From Alcaligenaceae bacterium (GTDB taxonomy: Bacteria > Pseudomonadota > Gammaproteobacteria > Burkholderiales > Burkholderiaceae_B), in assembly GCA_013416455.1 (NCBI GenBank), contig JACCES010000019.1, positions 1 to 64,000 on the forward strand: 64,000 bases of DNA, read 5' to 3'. The position numbers and the translations under genes were made by a program. The notes below the pieces were generated by a model. It saw only the letters and a program-made list of their open reading frames with translations, had not been told where the DNA came from and made no database searches. This document shows positions 50,922 to 60,851 of this stretch, in pieces (the first letter of the stretch is position 1; each line of letters begins with the position of its first letter).

Positions 50922-52079
50922 ATGAAGAGCAGTTCCGCAGTCAGCACCACCGAATCCTCCGTAAAAGCATCACGCCGCCGCTTTCTGGGCGGTGCCGCGG
51001 CGGGTACGGCAGCGGCCGCCACCCTTGCCTTCCCGGCCATCGTGAAAGCGCAGGCTCCCACCAGTTTCCGCTTCCAGAGCACCTGGCCCACCGTCGACAT
51101 CTTCCATGAATTCGCCCTCGATCTCGCCAAGAAAATCAACGACATGAGCGGCGGTGAGCTGCGCATCGAAGTCCTGCCCGCCGGCGCGGTCGTGCCGGCT
51201 TTCTCGCTGCTCGATGCCGTCGCCAAGGGTACGCTCGATGGCGGTCACGGCGTGCTCGGCTACAACTATGGCAAGCAGAATGCCCTGGCCCTGTTCTCGT
51301 CCGGCCCCGCTTTCGGCATGGACGCCAATATGCTGCTGTCCTGGCATAAATATGGCGGCGGCCAGGAACTGCTCGACAAGCTCTACCAATCCATCGGCGT
51401 CAATGTCGTGTCCATCCTGTATGGTCCCATGGCCACCCAGCCCTTCGGCTGGTTCAAGAAGCCCGTCACCCGGGCCGAAGACCTCAAGGGCCTGAAGTTC
51501 CGCACCAACGGCTTGGCCATCGACCTGTTCACCGCCATGGGCGCCGCGGTGAACGCCCTGCCCGGCGGCGAAATCGTTCCCGCCCTCGATCGCGGCCTGC
51601 TCGACGGCGCGGAATTCAACAACGCCACCTCCGATCGCCTGCTGGGCTTCCCGGATGTTTCCAAAGTCTGCATGCTGCAAAGCTTCCACCAGTCTTCAGA
51701 AACCTTTGAAGTCATCTTCAACAAGGACAAGTACAACGCGCTGCCCGACAAGCTCAAGGCTGTCATCGCCTACGGCTGCGAAGCGGCGTCGGCCGACATG
51801 TCCTGGAAGGCCATCCACCGTTATTCGGAAGACTACATCAAGCTGCAGAAGGAAGACGGCGTCAAGTTCTACAAGACTCCTGACGCCATCCTGCAGCAGC
51901 AGCTGCAGGTGTGGGACGAGATCGTGGCGGAAAAGGCCAAGACCAATGCGATGTTCAAGGAAATCGAAGAGTCGCAGCGCGCCTTTGCCCAACGCGCGCT
52001 GGCCTGGGACATGGATACCAACAACAACCGTCGCATGGCCTACAACCACTACTTCGCCCGCCGTCAGCAAAAAAGCTGA
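50922..52079 (+). CDS. dctP: TRAP transporter substrate-binding protein DctP
   Basis: The 385-residue receptor has a twin-arginine signal (ASRRRFLGGAAAGTAAAATL) instead of a Sec signal, then the DctP fold: SFRFQSTWPTVDIFHEFALDLAKKINDMSGGELRIEVLPAGAVVPAF, FGMDANMLLSWHKYGG, LKGLKFRTNGLAIDLFTAMGAAVNALPGGEIVPALDRGLLDGAEF. Members near this type bind monocarboxylic 2-oxo acids as dimers. ATG 50922 follows GAGGAG. It is separated from dctQ by a terminator pair, so it can be made in excess over the permease. Confidence 0.92.
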   Translation: MKSSSAVSTTESSVKASRRRFLGGAAAGTAAAATLAFPAIVKAQAPTSFRFQSTWPTVDIFHEFALDLAKKINDMSGGELRIEVLPAGAVVPAFSLLDAVAKGTLDGGHGVLGYNYGKQNALALFSSGPAFGMDANMLLSWHKYGGGQELLDKLYQSIGVNVVSILYGPMATQPFGWFKKPVTRAEDLKGLKFRTNGLAIDLFTAMGAAVNALPGGEIVPALDRGLLDGAEFNNATSDRLLGFPDVSKVCMLQSFHQSSETFEVIFNKDKYNALPDKLKAVIAYGCEAASADMSWKAIHRYSEDYIKLQKEDGVKFYKTPDAILQQQLQVWDEIVAEKAKTNAMFKEIEESQRAFAQRALAWDMDTNNNRRMAYNHYFARRQQKS

Positions 52080-52101
52080 TCCGAAGATGTAGCTCACGCA
52101 A

Positions 52102-52133
52102 ACACCATCGCACACCACCGATGGTGTTTTTTT
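52102..52133 (+). terminator. Intrinsic terminator between dctP and dctQ
   Basis: ACACCATCG (52102-52110) pairs with CGATGGTGT (52119-52127), followed by a run of T to 52133. Confidence 0.85.
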
Positions 52134-52161
52134 GCCGCCAGGCCGCCCCAAGGCAAAAGCA

Positions 52162-52210
52162 GCCCCCTTGGGGGGCAGCAAGCCGAAGGCGCAGCGCGGG
52201 GGCTTTTTTG
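52162..52210 (+). terminator. Second terminator-like hairpin before dctQ
   Basis: GC-rich arms GCCCCC and GGGGGC enclose a structured loop and are followed by six T at about 52205. Together with 52102-52133 this is a double attenuating barrier between receptor and permease genes. Confidence 0.55.
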
Positions 52211-52295
52211 ATCCTTCCCACGGGCCCTGCCGGCACGCCGGCCGGCCGTGGGCATCGAACGGTAGCGCCGCTCGTCGGCAGCAGATAGGTTTTCC

Positions 52296-52907
52296 ATGCA
52301 GAAACTGTTGCTCACCATCGACCGTGTGAACACCAAGATAGGCCAGCTGTTCGGCTGGTTCGTCCTTGCCCTCACACTGTTCGTCACTTACGAAGTCGTG
52401 TCCCGGTATGCGTTCCAGGCCCCGCACGCCTGGGCGTTCGATGCCATGAACATGATGTACGGCACCCTGTTCATGATGGCGGGCGCCTATACGCTCTCCA
52501 AGAACGGTCATGTGCGCGGCGACGTGCTTTACGGCTTTTTCCCGCCGCGGCTGCAGGCCGGCCTCGATCTGTCCCTGTACATCCTGTTCTATTTTCCCGG
52601 TGTCATCGCCCTGTGCTGGGCCGGCTACTACTACGCGGCCGAATCCTGGGCGATCCGGGAAACATCCAGTCTGGCCTCCGGCGGGCCGCCGCTCTATCCC
52701 TTCAAAGCCATCATTCCGATTGCCGGCATCACTTTGCTGCTCCAGGGGTTTGTCGAAGTCGTTTACTGCGTTGCCTGCCTCAAACGGGGATCCTGGCCGC
52801 GGCGCGACAAGGACGTCGAGGAAGTCGACGTCGACAAGCTGAAGGACATGGTCCACGCGGAAGACATCACCACCGCGGCCGCCACCCCCGCCCCCCCACA
52901 GCGATAG
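52296..52907 (+). CDS. dctQ: TRAP transporter small permease DctQ
   Basis: The 203-residue protein has four predicted helices (FGWFVLALTLFVTYEVVSRYAF, WAFDAMNMMYGTLFMMAGAYTL, LDLSLYILFYFPGVIALCWAGYYY, AIIPIAGITLLLQGFVEVVYCV) and the DctQ hallmark KNGHVRGDVLYGFFPPR. The charged C-terminal tail (RRDKDVEEVDVDKLKDM) is longer than usual. It lies 15 bp before dctM. Confidence 0.9.
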   Translation: MQKLLLTIDRVNTKIGQLFGWFVLALTLFVTYEVVSRYAFQAPHAWAFDAMNMMYGTLFMMAGAYTLSKNGHVRGDVLYGFFPPRLQAGLDLSLYILFYFPGVIALCWAGYYYAAESWAIRETSSLASGGPPLYPFKAIIPIAGITLLLQGFVEVVYCVACLKRGSWPRRDKDVEEVDVDKLKDMVHAEDITTAAATPAPPQR

Positions 52908-52922
52908 CAAAGGATTCCGACA

Positions 52923-54827
52923 ATGAGAAAAGAAGTCTGGTTCGGCCTGTCCATCCTGATGGCAATCGTCATTGCCATCGTCGTCCTGATGCCATCGCCG
53001 GAGAACATCACCAACGGCCACCTGGGGCTGCTCATGCTCGCCCTGATCGTGGTCACCATCATGCTGGGCTTTCCCACCGCCTTCACCCTCATGGGCATGG
53101 GCGTGATGTTCACCTACCTGGCATACAGCCATCTGCCCATGCAGACAGCCATCGAGCAGACGCTCGATCTCATGGTGCTGCGCGCCTATTCCGTCATGAC
53201 CAACGACGTGCTGATCGCCGTCCCCCTGTTCATCTTCATGGGCTACCTGGTCGAACGCGCCAACCTGATCGAAAAGCTGTTCAAGAGCATGCACCTGGTC
53301 CTGGCCCGCGTACCCGGCTCGCTGGGCGTAGCCACCATCGCCACCTGCGCGGTGTTCGCCACCGCCACCGGCATCGTCGGCGCCGTGGTGACCCTGATGG
53401 GTCTGCTGGCCATGCCGGCCATGCTGAAGGCCGGCTACAGCGTGCGTCTGACCGCCGGCGCCATCACGGCGGGCGGCTGTCTGGGCATCATGATTCCGCC
53501 TTCTGTGTTGCTCATCGTCTATGGCGCGGTGGCGGGCGTATCGGTCGTCAAGCTCTATGCCGGCGCCTTCTTTCCGGGCCTGATGCTGGCCGGCCTGTAT
53601 GTGCTCTACGTCATTCTCATGGCAAAGATCTTTCCGAAGTCGGCTCCGCCGCTCTCGGAAGAAGAACGCCGTGTCGAGCTGCCGCCGTTCGCGGCGAGCA
53701 TCAAGGACACGATCACCAACAAGGCGGTTCCCGGCCTGATCAGCGCCATGAAGGGCAAACGCAACGCCGATGTCCCGTTCACCACCCTGCTCCAGCATCT
53801 GATGGTTGCGCTGCTGCCAGCCATCCTTTTCGTGGCGGCCATGGGCCTGACCTACAAGGTAGTGACCGCCCCGGTCATCACCGTCGATTACGGCCTGCAG
53901 GAAATGGGCGGGTTCAGCAGCTTCGATGGCGACAGCAACCTGTACGGCGGCGGGCTGGCCGAACCGGAAGGGGCGGAGCCCCTGGGAGCCCTGGGCTTCG
54001 ACACGGCACCCGCTGAAGAAGCCGCGGAACAGGCTGTCGCCGAAGAAGCCGGGGAAGCCGCCGGCCCGCCGCCCACGCCCGCCCCCTCATGGTTCTGGAT
54101 CATGTTGGGGGTGGGGACGGTGATCATGCTGATCTTCTATACCATGTTCACGTTCGCGCGGCTCGAAATCTTCAAGATGCTGATATCGTCCTTCTTTCCC
54201 TTGGCCATCCTTATTGCGGCCGTGCTGGGCAGTATCGTGTTCGGTTTCGCCACGCCTTCCGAAGCGGCGGCCATGGGGGCCTTCGGCGGCATTGTGCTGG
54301 CCTTCGCCTATGGGCGGCTCAACACGGACATGATGAAGGAGTCCGTCTATCTGGCGGCCAAGACCAGCGCCATGGTGTGCTGGCTGTTCGTGGGCTCGGC
54401 CATCTTCTCGGCCGCGTTCGCGCTGCTGGGCGGGCAGGAAATCATCAACGCCTGGGTGCTCGGCATGGACCTCACCCCGGTACAGTTCCTGATCATGTCC
54501 CAGGTCGTCATCTTCCTGCTGGGGTGGCCGCTGGAATGGACCGAGATCATCGTGATCTTCATGCCGATCTTCCTGCCTCTGGTCAATCACTTCGGCATCG
54601 ACCCGCTGTTCTTCGGGCTGCTGGTGGCGCTCAACCTGCAGACGGCCTTCCTGTCGCCGCCGGTCGCAATGTCCGCCTTCTATCTCAAGGGCGTGTCGCC
54701 GCCGCACGTCACGCTGAATCAGATCTTCCTGGGCATGATGCCGTTCATGGGCATCCAGATCCTGGCCATCGTCCTGATGTATCTGTTCCCCGGCATCGGG
54801 CTGTGGCTGCCCAGCGTGCTCTACTGA
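52923..54827 (+). CDS. dctM: TRAP transporter large permease DctM, with an extra insert
   Basis: The 634-residue permease is about 200 longer than typical DctM. The two halves are canonical: MLALIVVTIMLGFPTAFTLMGMG, VPLFIFMGYLVERANLIEKLF, GIVGAVVTLMGLLAMPAML, then PSEAAAMGAFGGIVLAF, ILAIVLMYLFPGIGLWLP. Between them lies an insert (about residues 255-390) with a basic stretch, one extra helix, and an Ala/Glu/Pro-rich acidic linker (AEEAAEQAVAEEAGEAAGPPP) before another helix. Such split, long DctM proteins occur in some proteobacteria. It works with DctQ and the Tat-exported DctP in Na+-driven uptake of an organic acid. Confidence 0.9.
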   Translation: MRKEVWFGLSILMAIVIAIVVLMPSPENITNGHLGLLMLALIVVTIMLGFPTAFTLMGMGVMFTYLAYSHLPMQTAIEQTLDLMVLRAYSVMTNDVLIAVPLFIFMGYLVERANLIEKLFKSMHLVLARVPGSLGVATIATCAVFATATGIVGAVVTLMGLLAMPAMLKAGYSVRLTAGAITAGGCLGIMIPPSVLLIVYGAVAGVSVVKLYAGAFFPGLMLAGLYVLYVILMAKIFPKSAPPLSEEERRVELPPFAASIKDTITNKAVPGLISAMKGKRNADVPFTTLLQHLMVALLPAILFVAAMGLTYKVVTAPVITVDYGLQEMGGFSSFDGDSNLYGGGLAEPEGAEPLGALGFDTAPAEEAAEQAVAEEAGEAAGPPPTPAPSWFWIMLGVGTVIMLIFYTMFTFARLEIFKMLISSFFPLAILIAAVLGSIVFGFATPSEAAAMGAFGGIVLAFAYGRLNTDMMKESVYLAAKTSAMVCWLFVGSAIFSAAFALLGGQEIINAWVLGMDLTPVQFLIMSQVVIFLLGWPLEWTEIIVIFMPIFLPLVNHFGIDPLFFGLLVALNLQTAFLSPPVAMSAFYLKGVSPPHVTLNQIFLGMMPFMGIQILAIVLMYLFPGIGLWLPSVLY

Positions 54828-54842
54828 GGAAGCGACCGTTAC

Positions 54843-54909
54843 ACGGGGCATCGTCCACCGATGCCCCGTTCGTCCCGAAGCCCGTGCGGCCGTCCGCACG
54901 GGCTTCTTT
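54843..54909 (+). terminator. Tandem terminator of the TRAP operon
   Basis: First stem ACGGGGCATCG/CGATGCCCCGT (54843-54853, 54859-54869). Second stem GAAGCCCGTGCGG/CCGCACGGGCTTC (54877-54889, 54894-54906) followed by TTTC. Confidence 0.85.
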
Positions 54910-55035
54910 CGTTGGCGGCCCGCCGCTCCCGCCCTCGACCGCAACGCTCGTCCACCGCCAGTGCATCCCGGCCCGCGCGTGTATGATGGCTGACTTTTTC
55001 AACCTAAAACAGATAGACGAGACAAGCAAACAGCC

Positions 55036-56688
55036 ATGCGGAAGAACTTTCCGATCACCGACATTGAAACACGCGTGCGAGCGGATCAATACCTGATTTC
55101 CAAGACCGACAGAACAGGCATCATCACCTACGCGAACCCCGCCTTCATCGACATCAGCGGATATACGCACGAAGAACTCATCGGCCAGCCCCACAATCTC
55201 ATCCGCCATCCCGACATGCCGCAGGCGGCCTTCAAGGATTTGTGGGACACCCTGCGCGCGGGCAGGACCTGGATGGGCCTGGTGAAGAACCGCCGCAAGG
55301 ATGGCGGATTCTATTGGGTGCTCGCCAATGTCACCCCGCTTACCGAACACGGTGCGATCACGGGCTATGCCTCCGTGCGCATCAAGGCTACCCGCGCGCA
55401 GATCGCCAGGGCCGAAAGCCTGTACCGCGGGCTCAACGAAGGCACGCTGACCGGCTATGCGCTGCGGGAAGGCGAGCTCGTCCCCGTTGGATGGCGGCGC
55501 CTGCTGCGGATTGCACGCATGCCGTTCAGGACGGGACTGCGTCAGCACATGATGTATCTGACGCTGCTGGCGGCCGGCACCACCGCCCTGGCCACCTGGT
55601 TCGCCGCGACCGGCGGCATCCCCGAAGGCTACCGCGGCGCCGTGCTGGCCGTTCTGGCCGCCGGCGTCGCCGCCGTCTTCGGCTATGGATGGGTCATCAC
55701 CCGGCATGCGATCCGTCCCCTGCGCGGGGTGGCGGACATTGCCCGCCAGATCGCGGCGGGCAATCTGCAGGCGCGGGTCGCCACGGATGAGCCCGGCGAG
55801 TCGGGCAAACTGTACTTCTACATGGAAATGATGCGCCGCAGCCTGATCGGGATCGCGCATGATGTCCAGTCCAGCGTGAGCGCGACCACCCGCACCGCAC
55901 AGGCCCTGAGCCTGGACAACCGCAATCTGTCGGCGCGCACCGAAGATCAGCATGCCTCCCTGCAGGGAACCGCGACCAGCATGGAAGCGCTGACCGCCAC
56001 GGTGCGCCGGAACGCCGACAATGCGGCGCTCGCCAACCGGCTGTCCGACGACAGCATGCGGATCGCCCGGCGCGGCGGCGAGGTCGTGGGCTCGGTGGTG
56101 CACTCCATGGGACGCATCCACGAAAGCTCGCGCAAGATCGGCGATATCGTGACGCTGATCGAATCCATTGCCTTCCAGACCAATATCCTGGCCCTGAACG
56201 CGGCCGTGGAGGCGGCCCGGGCGGGCGCGGCCGGGCGCGGCTTCGCCGTGGTTGCCGCCGAAGTGCGCAGTCTGGCGCAGAAAAGCGCGCAGGCGGCCAA
56301 AGAGATCAAGGGGCTCATCGACGAATCGGTTGCGCGCATGCAGGACGGTGCGGAAGAAGCCGAACGCGCGGGCGGGACGATGCGCGAAATCGTTGAGGCC
56401 GTCGCGCGCGTCACCCAGCTCGTGAGCGAGATCTCGGCGGCGTCCGCCGAACAGACCGGCGGCCTCGAACAGATCAGCCAGGCCATCACGCATCTGGACG
56501 GCACCACCCGGGAAAACACCCGCTTCGGCGACAACCTGGGCGGCAACATCCATGCACTGACGGCCGAAGCCGAGGCCCTGCGCCGCGCCATCGAAGTCCT
56601 CAACACGGGGCCGGGCGACGTCCTGACGGGCGGGCGGGCCCGCGACGACGCCGAAAACGAAGATGCGGAGATGGCCATGCTACGATGA
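55036..56688 (+). CDS. Aer-like methyl-accepting chemotaxis protein with N-terminal PAS
   Basis: The 550-residue receptor begins with a PAS domain ([50 protein letters not shown]), like the FAD-binding PAS of Aer. Two helices follow at about residues 172-220, then HAMP-like [22 protein letters not shown] and a signalling domain with the hairpin tip [43 protein letters not shown]. It lacks a periplasmic ligand domain, so it probably senses redox or oxygen in the cytoplasm. Its stop overlaps the start of the GGDEF gene. Confidence 0.92.
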   Translation: MRKNFPITDIETRVRADQYLISKTDRTGIITYANPAFIDISGYTHEELIGQPHNLIRHPDMPQAAFKDLWDTLRAGRTWMGLVKNRRKDGGFYWVLANVTPLTEHGAITGYASVRIKATRAQIARAESLYRGLNEGTLTGYALREGELVPVGWRRLLRIARMPFRTGLRQHMMYLTLLAAGTTALATWFAATGGIPEGYRGAVLAVLAAGVAAVFGYGWVITRHAIRPLRGVADIARQIAAGNLQARVATDEPGESGKLYFYMEMMRRSLIGIAHDVQSSVSATTRTAQALSLDNRNLSARTEDQHASLQGTATSMEALTATVRRNADNAALANRLSDDSMRIARRGGEVVGSVVHSMGRIHESSRKIGDIVTLIESIAFQTNILALNAAVEAARAGAAGRGFAVVAAEVRSLAQKSAQAAKEIKGLIDESVARMQDGAEEAERAGGTMREIVEAVARVTQLVSEISAASAEQTGGLEQISQAITHLDGTTRENTRFGDNLGGNIHALTAEAEALRRAIEVLNTGPGDVLTGGRARDDAENEDAEMAMLR

Positions 56689-58274
56689 ATCGCCATGCGC
56701 ATGTTGAACCCGCATGGCGTAACATAGGCTTCGCGGCGGCGACGCATAATGATGGGCTTGCCGCGCGCTTATCGCACTACCGCGGTGTCCACAGGATCAA
56801 TCGCCTCAGCCTCATGAAAATCACTGCCGCAAACGTCAGTTCCGTAGAAAGCCGGATGGATCTCTTCGAAGTGTCGCCCACCTCCATGTGGCTGGAGGAC
56901 TACAGTGATCTGAAGACGCTTTTTGATCAATGGCGGGCCGAAGGCGTCGAGGACATTCGCAGCCACCTGCTGGCCGAACCCCGGCGCATCGCGCAGTGCT
57001 CGGCCTGCATCCGCCTGCTGCGCGTCAATGCCCGCACGCTCAGCCTGTATGGGGCCGCAAGCTTCGAAGAACTCGCCAGCCAGCTCGACACCGTCCTGCG
57101 CGACGACATGCATGCGGCGCACATCGACGAACTCGAACAGCTCTGGTCGGGCAGCGGCAGATTCCAGAGCCAGACGGCCAATTACGCGCTGGATGGCAGG
57201 CGTCTCGACCTGCTTCTGAAAGGCGTCATCCTGCCCGGGCATGAATCCACCTGGGACCGCGTCCTGGTGATCGTCGAGGACATCACCGAGCTGGAATCCG
57301 CCTGGCGCAAGCTTGCCCAGAGCGAACAATACGCGCGCGGGCTGTTTGAACAGGCGCCGATATCGCTCTGGGTGGAAGATTTTTCAGCCATCCGCAAACT
57401 GCTGGACGAACTGCGCCATCGCGGCATTACGGATTTCCGCACCTTCACCGACGTGCATCCCGAATTCATCGAACGCTGCATGCGCGAGTTCCGCGTGCTG
57501 GACGTCAATCACCATACCTTGTCGCTTTTCCAGGCGGCCGACAAACCCACGCTGCTCGCCCGCCTGGATGAAATCTTCCGCGACGACATGGTCAACAGCT
57601 TCCGTGAACAGCTCATAGACCTGTGGGACGGCATCATCTTCCAGCAGCGCGAAGTCGTCAATTATTCGCTGGACGGCAGCACACTGCATATCCACATGCA
57701 GTTCTCCGTCTTTCCCGGCCATGAATCCACATGGGACCTGGTGCTCGTCTCTCTCACCGACATCACCGCCCGCAAGAAGGCTGAAGCCTACCTGGAATAT
57801 CTGGGCCAGCACGATGTGCTCACCGGCCTGAAGAACCGTTCCTTCTATACGGACGAAGTGGAACGCCTGCGCCGCAAGGGCGTCTACCCGGTGACGGCCA
57901 TCGTGCTCGACCTGAACACCCTCAAGCAGGCCAACGACGAACTGGGGCACGCCGCCGGCGACGCGCTGCTGCGCCGCGCGGGCGAAGTCATCAGCCAGGC
58001 GATCGACAAACCCATGCACGCGGCGCGCATCGGCGGCGACGAATTCATCATTCTCATGCCCGGCTCGGACAGCGACGCCGGCGAGCGCCTGCTGGAAAAC
58101 CTGCACAAGCTCATCGCGCTCAACAACCAGTACTACACGGGGCTGCCGATGAGCCTCTCGATGGGCATGGCCACCTGCGCTTCGGCCGAAGGGCTGGACG
58201 ACATGCTGCGCCGCGCCGACATGGCCATGTACGAAAAGAAGCGCGAATATTACGCGGCGCAGAAAAAGAGGTAG
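56685..58274 (+). CDS. Diguanylate cyclase with two tandem PAS domains
   Basis: The 529-residue protein has two PAS repeats that are clearly duplicated ([28 protein letters not shown] and [28 protein letters not shown]; both end GHESTWDxVLV..DIT) and a GGDEF domain with intact [10 protein letters not shown] (about residue 448), so it should make c-di-GMP. ATG 56685 overlaps the chemoreceptor stop; a later ATG at 56814 is equally plausible because residues 1-43 look non-conserved. Pairing with an Aer-like receptor suggests coupled control of motility and c-di-GMP. Confidence 0.9.
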   Translation: MNRHAHVEPAWRNIGFAAATHNDGLAARLSHYRGVHRINRLSLMKITAANVSSVESRMDLFEVSPTSMWLEDYSDLKTLFDQWRAEGVEDIRSHLLAEPRRIAQCSACIRLLRVNARTLSLYGAASFEELASQLDTVLRDDMHAAHIDELEQLWSGSGRFQSQTANYALDGRRLDLLLKGVILPGHESTWDRVLVIVEDITELESAWRKLAQSEQYARGLFEQAPISLWVEDFSAIRKLLDELRHRGITDFRTFTDVHPEFIERCMREFRVLDVNHHTLSLFQAADKPTLLARLDEIFRDDMVNSFREQLIDLWDGIIFQQREVVNYSLDGSTLHIHMQFSVFPGHESTWDLVLVSLTDITARKKAEAYLEYLGQHDVLTGLKNRSFYTDEVERLRRKGVYPVTAIVLDLNTLKQANDELGHAAGDALLRRAGEVISQAIDKPMHAARIGGDEFIILMPGSDSDAGERLLENLHKLIALNNQYYTGLPMSLSMGMATCASAEGLDDMLRRADMAMYEKKREYYAAQKKR

Positions 58275-58337
58275 CACCGCCTTGCGCGGCGGGTGCGCGC
58301 CGAAGGCCGCGCCCCGCCGCTCACCCGCCTCATCGCA

Positions 58338-59768
58338 TCAAGCCTTTCCGGCGGCGACCGAGCGCCGGCGCAGCCAGCACAGGGGCAGCCCGAACACCAG
58401 GACCAGCAGACCCAGCAGGGAGCCCGCGCCGGCGTAGACCACGCTCGACCAGCACAGGCCCAGGCAGACCAGCGCCAGCACCAGCGGCAGCACCGGATAC
58501 AGCGGCACCCTGAAGGGCCGTTCGTGTCCCGGGTCGCGCTGCCGCAGCCGGATCAGCGCCAGCGCCGTCAGGAACATGAACAGCCAGAACACCGGCGAGG
58601 TATAGGCCACCATCGCCCGCAGCCCGCTTTCAGTGAAAGCGCCGAACACGATCAGGCCCAGGGTGATGGCGCCTTGCAGCCACAGTGCCCGGACGGGGGT
58701 TTCGCGGCGCTCGCTCCAGGCGCCCAGATTCTTCAGGGCGGGCACATCGCGCCCCAGCGACACATAGACCCTGCCCCCGGTGAAAATGCATGCGTTCACA
58801 GTGCCCAGCGCAGTGCAGCAGACCAGCAGGCTGAGCAGCACCGCCGCCCAAGGCCCCGCCAGCAGGCGTGACATATCGGCGCCCACGGCATGCGTATTGC
58901 GCAGGCCTTCGAGACCGAACACCTGCAGATAGGCCAGATTCACCAGCACATACACCGCGACGATGATGACCGTACCGAACAGCAGCACGCGCAGCATGTT
59001 GCGGCGGACATCGCGGATCTCGCCCGACAGGTAGGCCGCCTCGTTCCAGCCACCGTAGGTGAGCAGCACGAACACCATGCCCATGCCGAGCATGCCGGTC
59101 AGCTCACGGAAGGAAACGGCGGCGGAACCGCTTTCCGAGGCCGCGCCGGCTCCGGCCGAGACGGCCTCGGCGCCGGCCGCCGCCGCCGTACCGGCCGCAT
59201 CGCCCAGCATCAGCCCGCCCACGGCCATGGCCAGCAGCGCCACGACGGACACAATGGTGAGCACCCACTGCACCAGCCTGGATTCAGTGCTGCCCAGCAC
59301 ATTCAGCACGGTGAGCGCCGCCACCACCAGGGCTGCATAAATGGCCGGCCCATGTTCGCCCAGCGGCATCAGCACCTGGGCATAATCCCCGAAGATGAAA
59401 GCCACCGCCGCAATGGCGCCGGTCTGGATGATGGAACAGCGCGCCCAGGCGAACAGCAGCGCCACATCCGCCCCCCAGGCCCTGCCCAGGAAGGCGTACT
59501 CGCCGCCGGCATCCGGATAGGCGCTGCCCAGCTCCGCATAGCACAGTGCGCCGATCAGCATCACCAGGCCGCCCGCCACCCACAAGCCCATGTAGACGGC
59601 TGCGTTGGGCGCATTCTGCGCCACCAGCGGCGGAAAGCCGAAGATGCCGATGCCGACCACCACGCCCACCAGAATGGCGACGGCGTCCCATACCGACAGG
59701 CCCTTGCGTATTGTTGTATTGCCCGGCGGAACCGCCGCGGCAACGGATGCTGTCGAACCTCCGCTCAC
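58338..59768 (-). CDS. APC-superfamily amino-acid/polyamine permease
   Basis: The 476-residue protein has the APC start GLSVWDAVAILVGVVVGIGIFGFPPLVA, ELGSAYPDAGGEYAFLGRAWG and the mid-protein YGGWNEAAYLSGEIRDVRRNMLRVLLFG, with about 12 helices. A low-complexity Ala/Gly insert (AAGTAAAAGAEAVSAGAGAASESGSAA) lies in an outer loop. Its start overlaps the stop of the methyltransferase by ATGA, so the two are co-translated. Substrate unknown. Confidence 0.88.
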   Translation of the reverse strand: MSGGSTASVAAAVPPGNTTIRKGLSVWDAVAILVGVVVGIGIFGFPPLVAQNAPNAAVYMGLWVAGGLVMLIGALCYAELGSAYPDAGGEYAFLGRAWGADVALLFAWARCSIIQTGAIAAVAFIFGDYAQVLMPLGEHGPAIYAALVVAALTVLNVLGSTESRLVQWVLTIVSVVALLAMAVGGLMLGDAAGTAAAAGAEAVSAGAGAASESGSAAVSFRELTGMLGMGMVFVLLTYGGWNEAAYLSGEIRDVRRNMLRVLLFGTVIIVAVYVLVNLAYLQVFGLEGLRNTHAVGADMSRLLAGPWAAVLLSLLVCCTALGTVNACIFTGGRVYVSLGRDVPALKNLGAWSERRETPVRALWLQGAITLGLIVFGAFTESGLRAMVAYTSPVFWLFMFLTALALIRLRQRDPGHERPFRVPLYPVLPLVLALVCLGLCWSSVVYAGAGSLLGLLVLVFGLPLCWLRRRSVAAGKA

Positions 59769-60643
59769 AGGCGCGCCCCCTTCCAGTCAGCAACGGGGCT
59801 GGCCGCGCCGGCCGAGGCCTCCGCGCCCTTCAGGGCCTGCCCGCCGGCGGACGCCTGCATGGCCGAACCCCGCACGCTGCCCGTATAGCGTTTCGCGGCA
59901 TCGCCTTCGCCCACGACGAAGTCGATGATTTCGCCGTTCAGGGAACCCGCCACCGGCCGGGTGCTCCCATTGGCATCGTGCGCCGTGCCGGCCACATGCT
60001 GGAACCTCTGCGCGAGGTCGAGCTCCATGGCGCCGTCCGGGCCCTCGATCTTCCAGCGGCCTTCCACCTGCGCCGGCACGATCCACAGATGCACGCTGCG
60101 CCCGTCGACCCGTTCGAATACATCGCTTTCCCATTCGCCCATGTCGAAGGCATGCGACACCACCCGGGTGCCAGGCTTCAGCTGCAGGATCTTGGGCCGC
60201 AGCGAAACATTGACGTCGGGCAGCAGATACATGGTCAGCACGGTGGCCTGAGAAAAATCCGTATCGAAAAGATTCTGATTGCGGAACTCCACCTTGTCGG
60301 CCACCCCGGCGGTATTGGCGTTCTCGCGCGCTTCTTCGATACGCTTCGGATCGATGTCCACACCCATGGCTCCCTTGGCGCCATGATTCTTCACCGCGGC
60401 AATGGCAATGCGGCCATCGCCCGAACCCAGATCGATCACGAAATCCTCGGGCCCGACCTGCGCCGTTTCGAGCATCCGGTTCACGACGTCCGGAGGAGTG
60501 GGTACATAGGGAACATCCAGCGATACCGATTGGTTCGCGGCCAGCGCCGCGGGCGCGGAAGCCAGGAAGCCGAGGCTGGATACGAAGGAAAGCGCTACAG
60601 CTCGTCGAAAGCCTGCAAACAGTGATGCCCTGGAAGTCGACAT
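59765..60643 (-). CDS. Secreted class I SAM-dependent methyltransferase
   Basis: The 292-residue protein has a convincing Sec signal (AVALSFVSSLGFLASAPAALA, cut near residue 36) before a class I methyltransferase fold: VPTPPDVVNRMLETAQVGPEDFVIDLGSGDGRIAIAA (69-79), MGVDIDPKRIEEARENA, FRNQNLFDTDFSQATVLTMYLLPDVN. A C-terminal beta-rich extension (VEGRWKIEGPDGAMELDLAQRFQHVAGTA) follows. Such proteins occur in beta-proteobacteria, yet SAM is cytosolic, so the export signal is puzzling. AAGGA precedes ATG 60643. Confidence 0.85.
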   Translation of the reverse strand: MSTSRASLFAGFRRAVALSFVSSLGFLASAPAALAANQSVSLDVPYVPTPPDVVNRMLETAQVGPEDFVIDLGSGDGRIAIAAVKNHGAKGAMGVDIDPKRIEEARENANTAGVADKVEFRNQNLFDTDFSQATVLTMYLLPDVNVSLRPKILQLKPGTRVVSHAFDMGEWESDVFERVDGRSVHLWIVPAQVEGRWKIEGPDGAMELDLAQRFQHVAGTAHDANGSTRPVAGSLNGEIIDFVVGEGDAAKRYTGSVRGSAMQASAGGQALKGAEASAGAASPVADWKGARL

Positions 60644-60763
60644 GATGGATTCCTTTGCATGTGAGTATGAGGAAGTCTGCAAGGACGCGGCAGCAAACAC
60701 CGCTCCCGTAAACAGCCGCTGAAGGGGCACTTTAACGGACGCTGGCTACATCTTCAATGCAAA

Positions 60764-60813
60764 ATCGGGCAAAACAGGCGGCCGCCCCGGCGCTGCGGAC
60801 ACCGGGACGGCCG
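60764..60813 (-). terminator. Intrinsic terminator after ridA
   Basis: CGGCCGCCCCGG (60779-60790) pairs with CCGGGACGGCCG (60802-60813) with one mismatch; on the minus strand TGTTTTG follows. Confidence 0.65.
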
Positions 60814-60851
60814 TATCGGCGTCTATGCGGACGCGATGGTGATAGCGGCTT

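Noticed and set aside
51696-53798. 700-codon minus-strand open frame
   Set aside because: Antisense to dctP, dctQ and dctM; low-complexity His/Gln/Asp/Gly composition and no ribosome-binding site.
54745-56553. 602-codon minus-strand open frame
   Set aside because: Antisense to the chemoreceptor; shadow-type composition.
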